NCBI GenBank assembly: GCA_037893225.1
Contig: JAZGUH010000227.1
Location: 372,001 to 436,000 of the forward strand
Reading direction: 5' to 3'
DNA from: Hippasteria phrygiana
Lineage: Eukaryota; Echinodermata; Asteroidea; Valvatida; Goniasteridae
Length of the DNA stretch: 64,000 nucleotides
The notes beneath the pieces were generated by a model. That model made no database searches and was not told the origin of the DNA. It saw only the letters and a list, made by a program, of their open reading frames with translations. This document shows positions 62,732 through 64,000 of the stretch, one piece after another. Each line of letters starts with the position of its first letter. Within the stretch, counting starts at the first letter, position 1. The translations under genes were made by a program, and so were the position numbers.

Positions 62732-64000
62732 GTGTGGATGGAGTAAAGCAAGCACCTCCTACAGCAAGCGCCCACCGATGAACTTCAGTGAAGAGACTGG
62801 CTGTACGGAAGATTTCAGTCACCTGTCACCCATGCAGATCTTTCAGCTCTTCTTCTGCCAAGCAGTGTGGGAGTTGATGGTGGAGGAGACCAATCGCTAT
62901 GCCGACCAAACAATGTGTGCAGATGCAGCCAATCATCAGCCTGCCTGGACTCCAACTACTGTTCCTGAAATGATGGCATTCATGGCCTTGCTTCTGTGCA
63001 TGGGTATCAACAAAAGGCCTCGCTACAGCATGCACTGGTCCAGGTCCGAAGTTCTGCGAAGTCCCCTGTATTCGGCGACCATGTCTCGCAATCGATTCAC
63101 TGCGATCCTTCGATTTTTCCACCTTGCCAACAACAGAGCTCAACCAGGTGATGCTCCCCCTGACAAACTGTCCAAGGTTTGCCCGCTGCTCGACATTGTA
63201 TTGCCATCCTTTCCTCGCATTTACAAGCCAGGCCGAAACCTCTCACCGGATGAGACAATGATAAAGTTCAAAGGCCGACTTGGTTTCAAACAGTACATGC
63301 CACGAAAGTCCGCCAAATGGGGATTGAAATGTTTTTCATTGAACGAGTCAGAAACCGGTTATACATGTGCCTGGAAGGTGTTCACGGGCTCTCAGCCCAC
63401 ATCAAAAGAATCTAGTCAACCCTCCTCCGTTGGTTATGCTTCAACACACCACCCACCTAATCTTCCATCTGCTGGGCATGTAGTCCTCGACCTTATTAAA
63501 GGACTCGAACATAAGGGACATTTCATTTTCATGGACAATTGGTACACGAGCCCGGCTCTCGTCTGCAAGTTGTCACAGTTAAAGTTCGGAGCTCGTGGAA
63601 CTGTACGCTACACCTCACAAGGGATTCCAGATTGTGCAAACCCAAAAAAGTTCCCTATGAGAAGAGGTGCTGACCCCCAGTTTTACACCAAAGCCGGGCA
63701 ACTGTGCGTCGTTTGGCAGGATGCCAAACGTGTAACTCTTCTCACAAATTTTGGAAACTGCGATATCGACACGAAAGACATTCGGAGCAAAAAGAGTTTG
63801 AGTGGACTTCGTACGATCAAAAAACCTTCTGTCGTCAATGATTATAATAAATACATGGGAGGAAGTGATCTCGCAGCACAAATGTGTCAGTACTACTCGC
63901 ACCCTCACAAATCGATGAAATGGTGGAAAAGAGTTTTCGTGACCATTCTTGACATCTGTTTGTTGAATGCTACCATTGTATACAACAGCATCCCTACAAA
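62732..64000 (+). CDS. piggyBac-family transposase, main exon (runs off the window)
   Basis: Catalyses cut-and-paste transposition into TTAA sites. Acceptor TATTCCAG at 62724-62731. The exon is open for all 423 codons to the window end, so it is partial at the 3' side. Seen: an N-terminal part with MQIFQLFFCQAVWELMVEET, the conserved MMAFMALLLCMGINKRPRYS and MSRNRFTAILRFFHLANN; then the DDD catalytic set: Asp in LSPDETMIKFKGR (63249), Asp in FIFMDNWYTSP (63534) and Asp in VVNDYNKYMGGSDL (63840, with a further Asp at 63867). MKWWKRVF and DICLLNATIVYN follow as in the family. The C-terminal Cys-rich zinc-binding tail would lie beyond 64000. No stop or frameshift: the best candidate for an intact transposase in this window. 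Confidence 0.92.

Noticed and set aside
1..64000. tRNA, rRNA or other structural RNA genes
   Set aside because: I looked for tRNA A/B-box patterns and rRNA words and saw none I could support.

Overview
This is eukaryotic DNA, almost certainly from a marine invertebrate. The supports are spliced exons with GT-AG borders, dense transposon remnants of animal type (Ty3/Gypsy, CR1-like LINE, DIRS, piggyBac, THAP/TTAA, hAT-like MITEs), long poly-G/poly-C runs and an AT-rich background. An echinoderm or another deuterostome is my best guess from the transposon mix and the frequent AGGCCTA words, but nothing here proves it. I found no single-copy host gene I can name, and no rRNA or tRNA gene. Essentially every supported coding region belongs to a mobile element, most are broken, and many are nested in one another.

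Layout. 1-9 kb: AT-rich DNA with foldbacks, a hAT-type MITE (3659-3897) and a decayed tyrosine-recombinase fragment (about 5.8-6.0 kb). 8.7-10.7 kb: a MITE pair; one copy carries a LINE that kept its endonuclease but lost its reverse transcriptase. 11-16 kb: simple repeats, a possible solo LTR, and one isolated terminal exon. 16.4-31 kb: two direct copies of an unusual element with an array of about 55-bp units. The second copy is split by the main feature of the window, an LTR retroelement in triple tandem (18065-30422): four 350/351-bp LTRs, three gag-only bodies and one flanking GTAT duplication. 31.9-36.6 kb: a DNA transposon with ~515-bp inverted ends and a broken RNase H-fold transposase that I cannot assign. 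36.7-40.0 kb: a 3.3-kb foldback whose internal tandem array begins at a splice donor.

40.9-55.5 kb (minus strand): a decayed, intron-containing gene of a multicopy transposon-like family. It is interrupted by a rearranged Ty3/Gypsy element (41724-50984) and, in an intron, by a TTAA-flanked element with a THAP exon (53621-55014). In the Gypsy element the reverse transcriptase/RNase H interval has been replaced by a second, apparently identical 501-bp piece of gag, and its 3' side is invaded by an element built from CCTGTGGTA words (41928-45593). 55.9-64 kb: a TTAA MITE, two palindromic MITEs (one split by a LINE), a truncated DIRS element, and a two-exon piggyBac transposase that is open and runs off the window end.

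How the parts relate. The triple element and the Gypsy element share a homologous gag, LTRs beginning TGTAGCG, a primer-binding site matching tRNA-Leu, and C2H2 fingers at the C-terminus of the coding region. The triple element therefore looks like a pol-deleted, non-autonomous relative that depends on enzymes supplied elsewhere. Its LTRs look identical by eye and two of its three reading frames are intact, so it is probably young. All statements of identity come from reading the sequence by eye, not from computed alignments.
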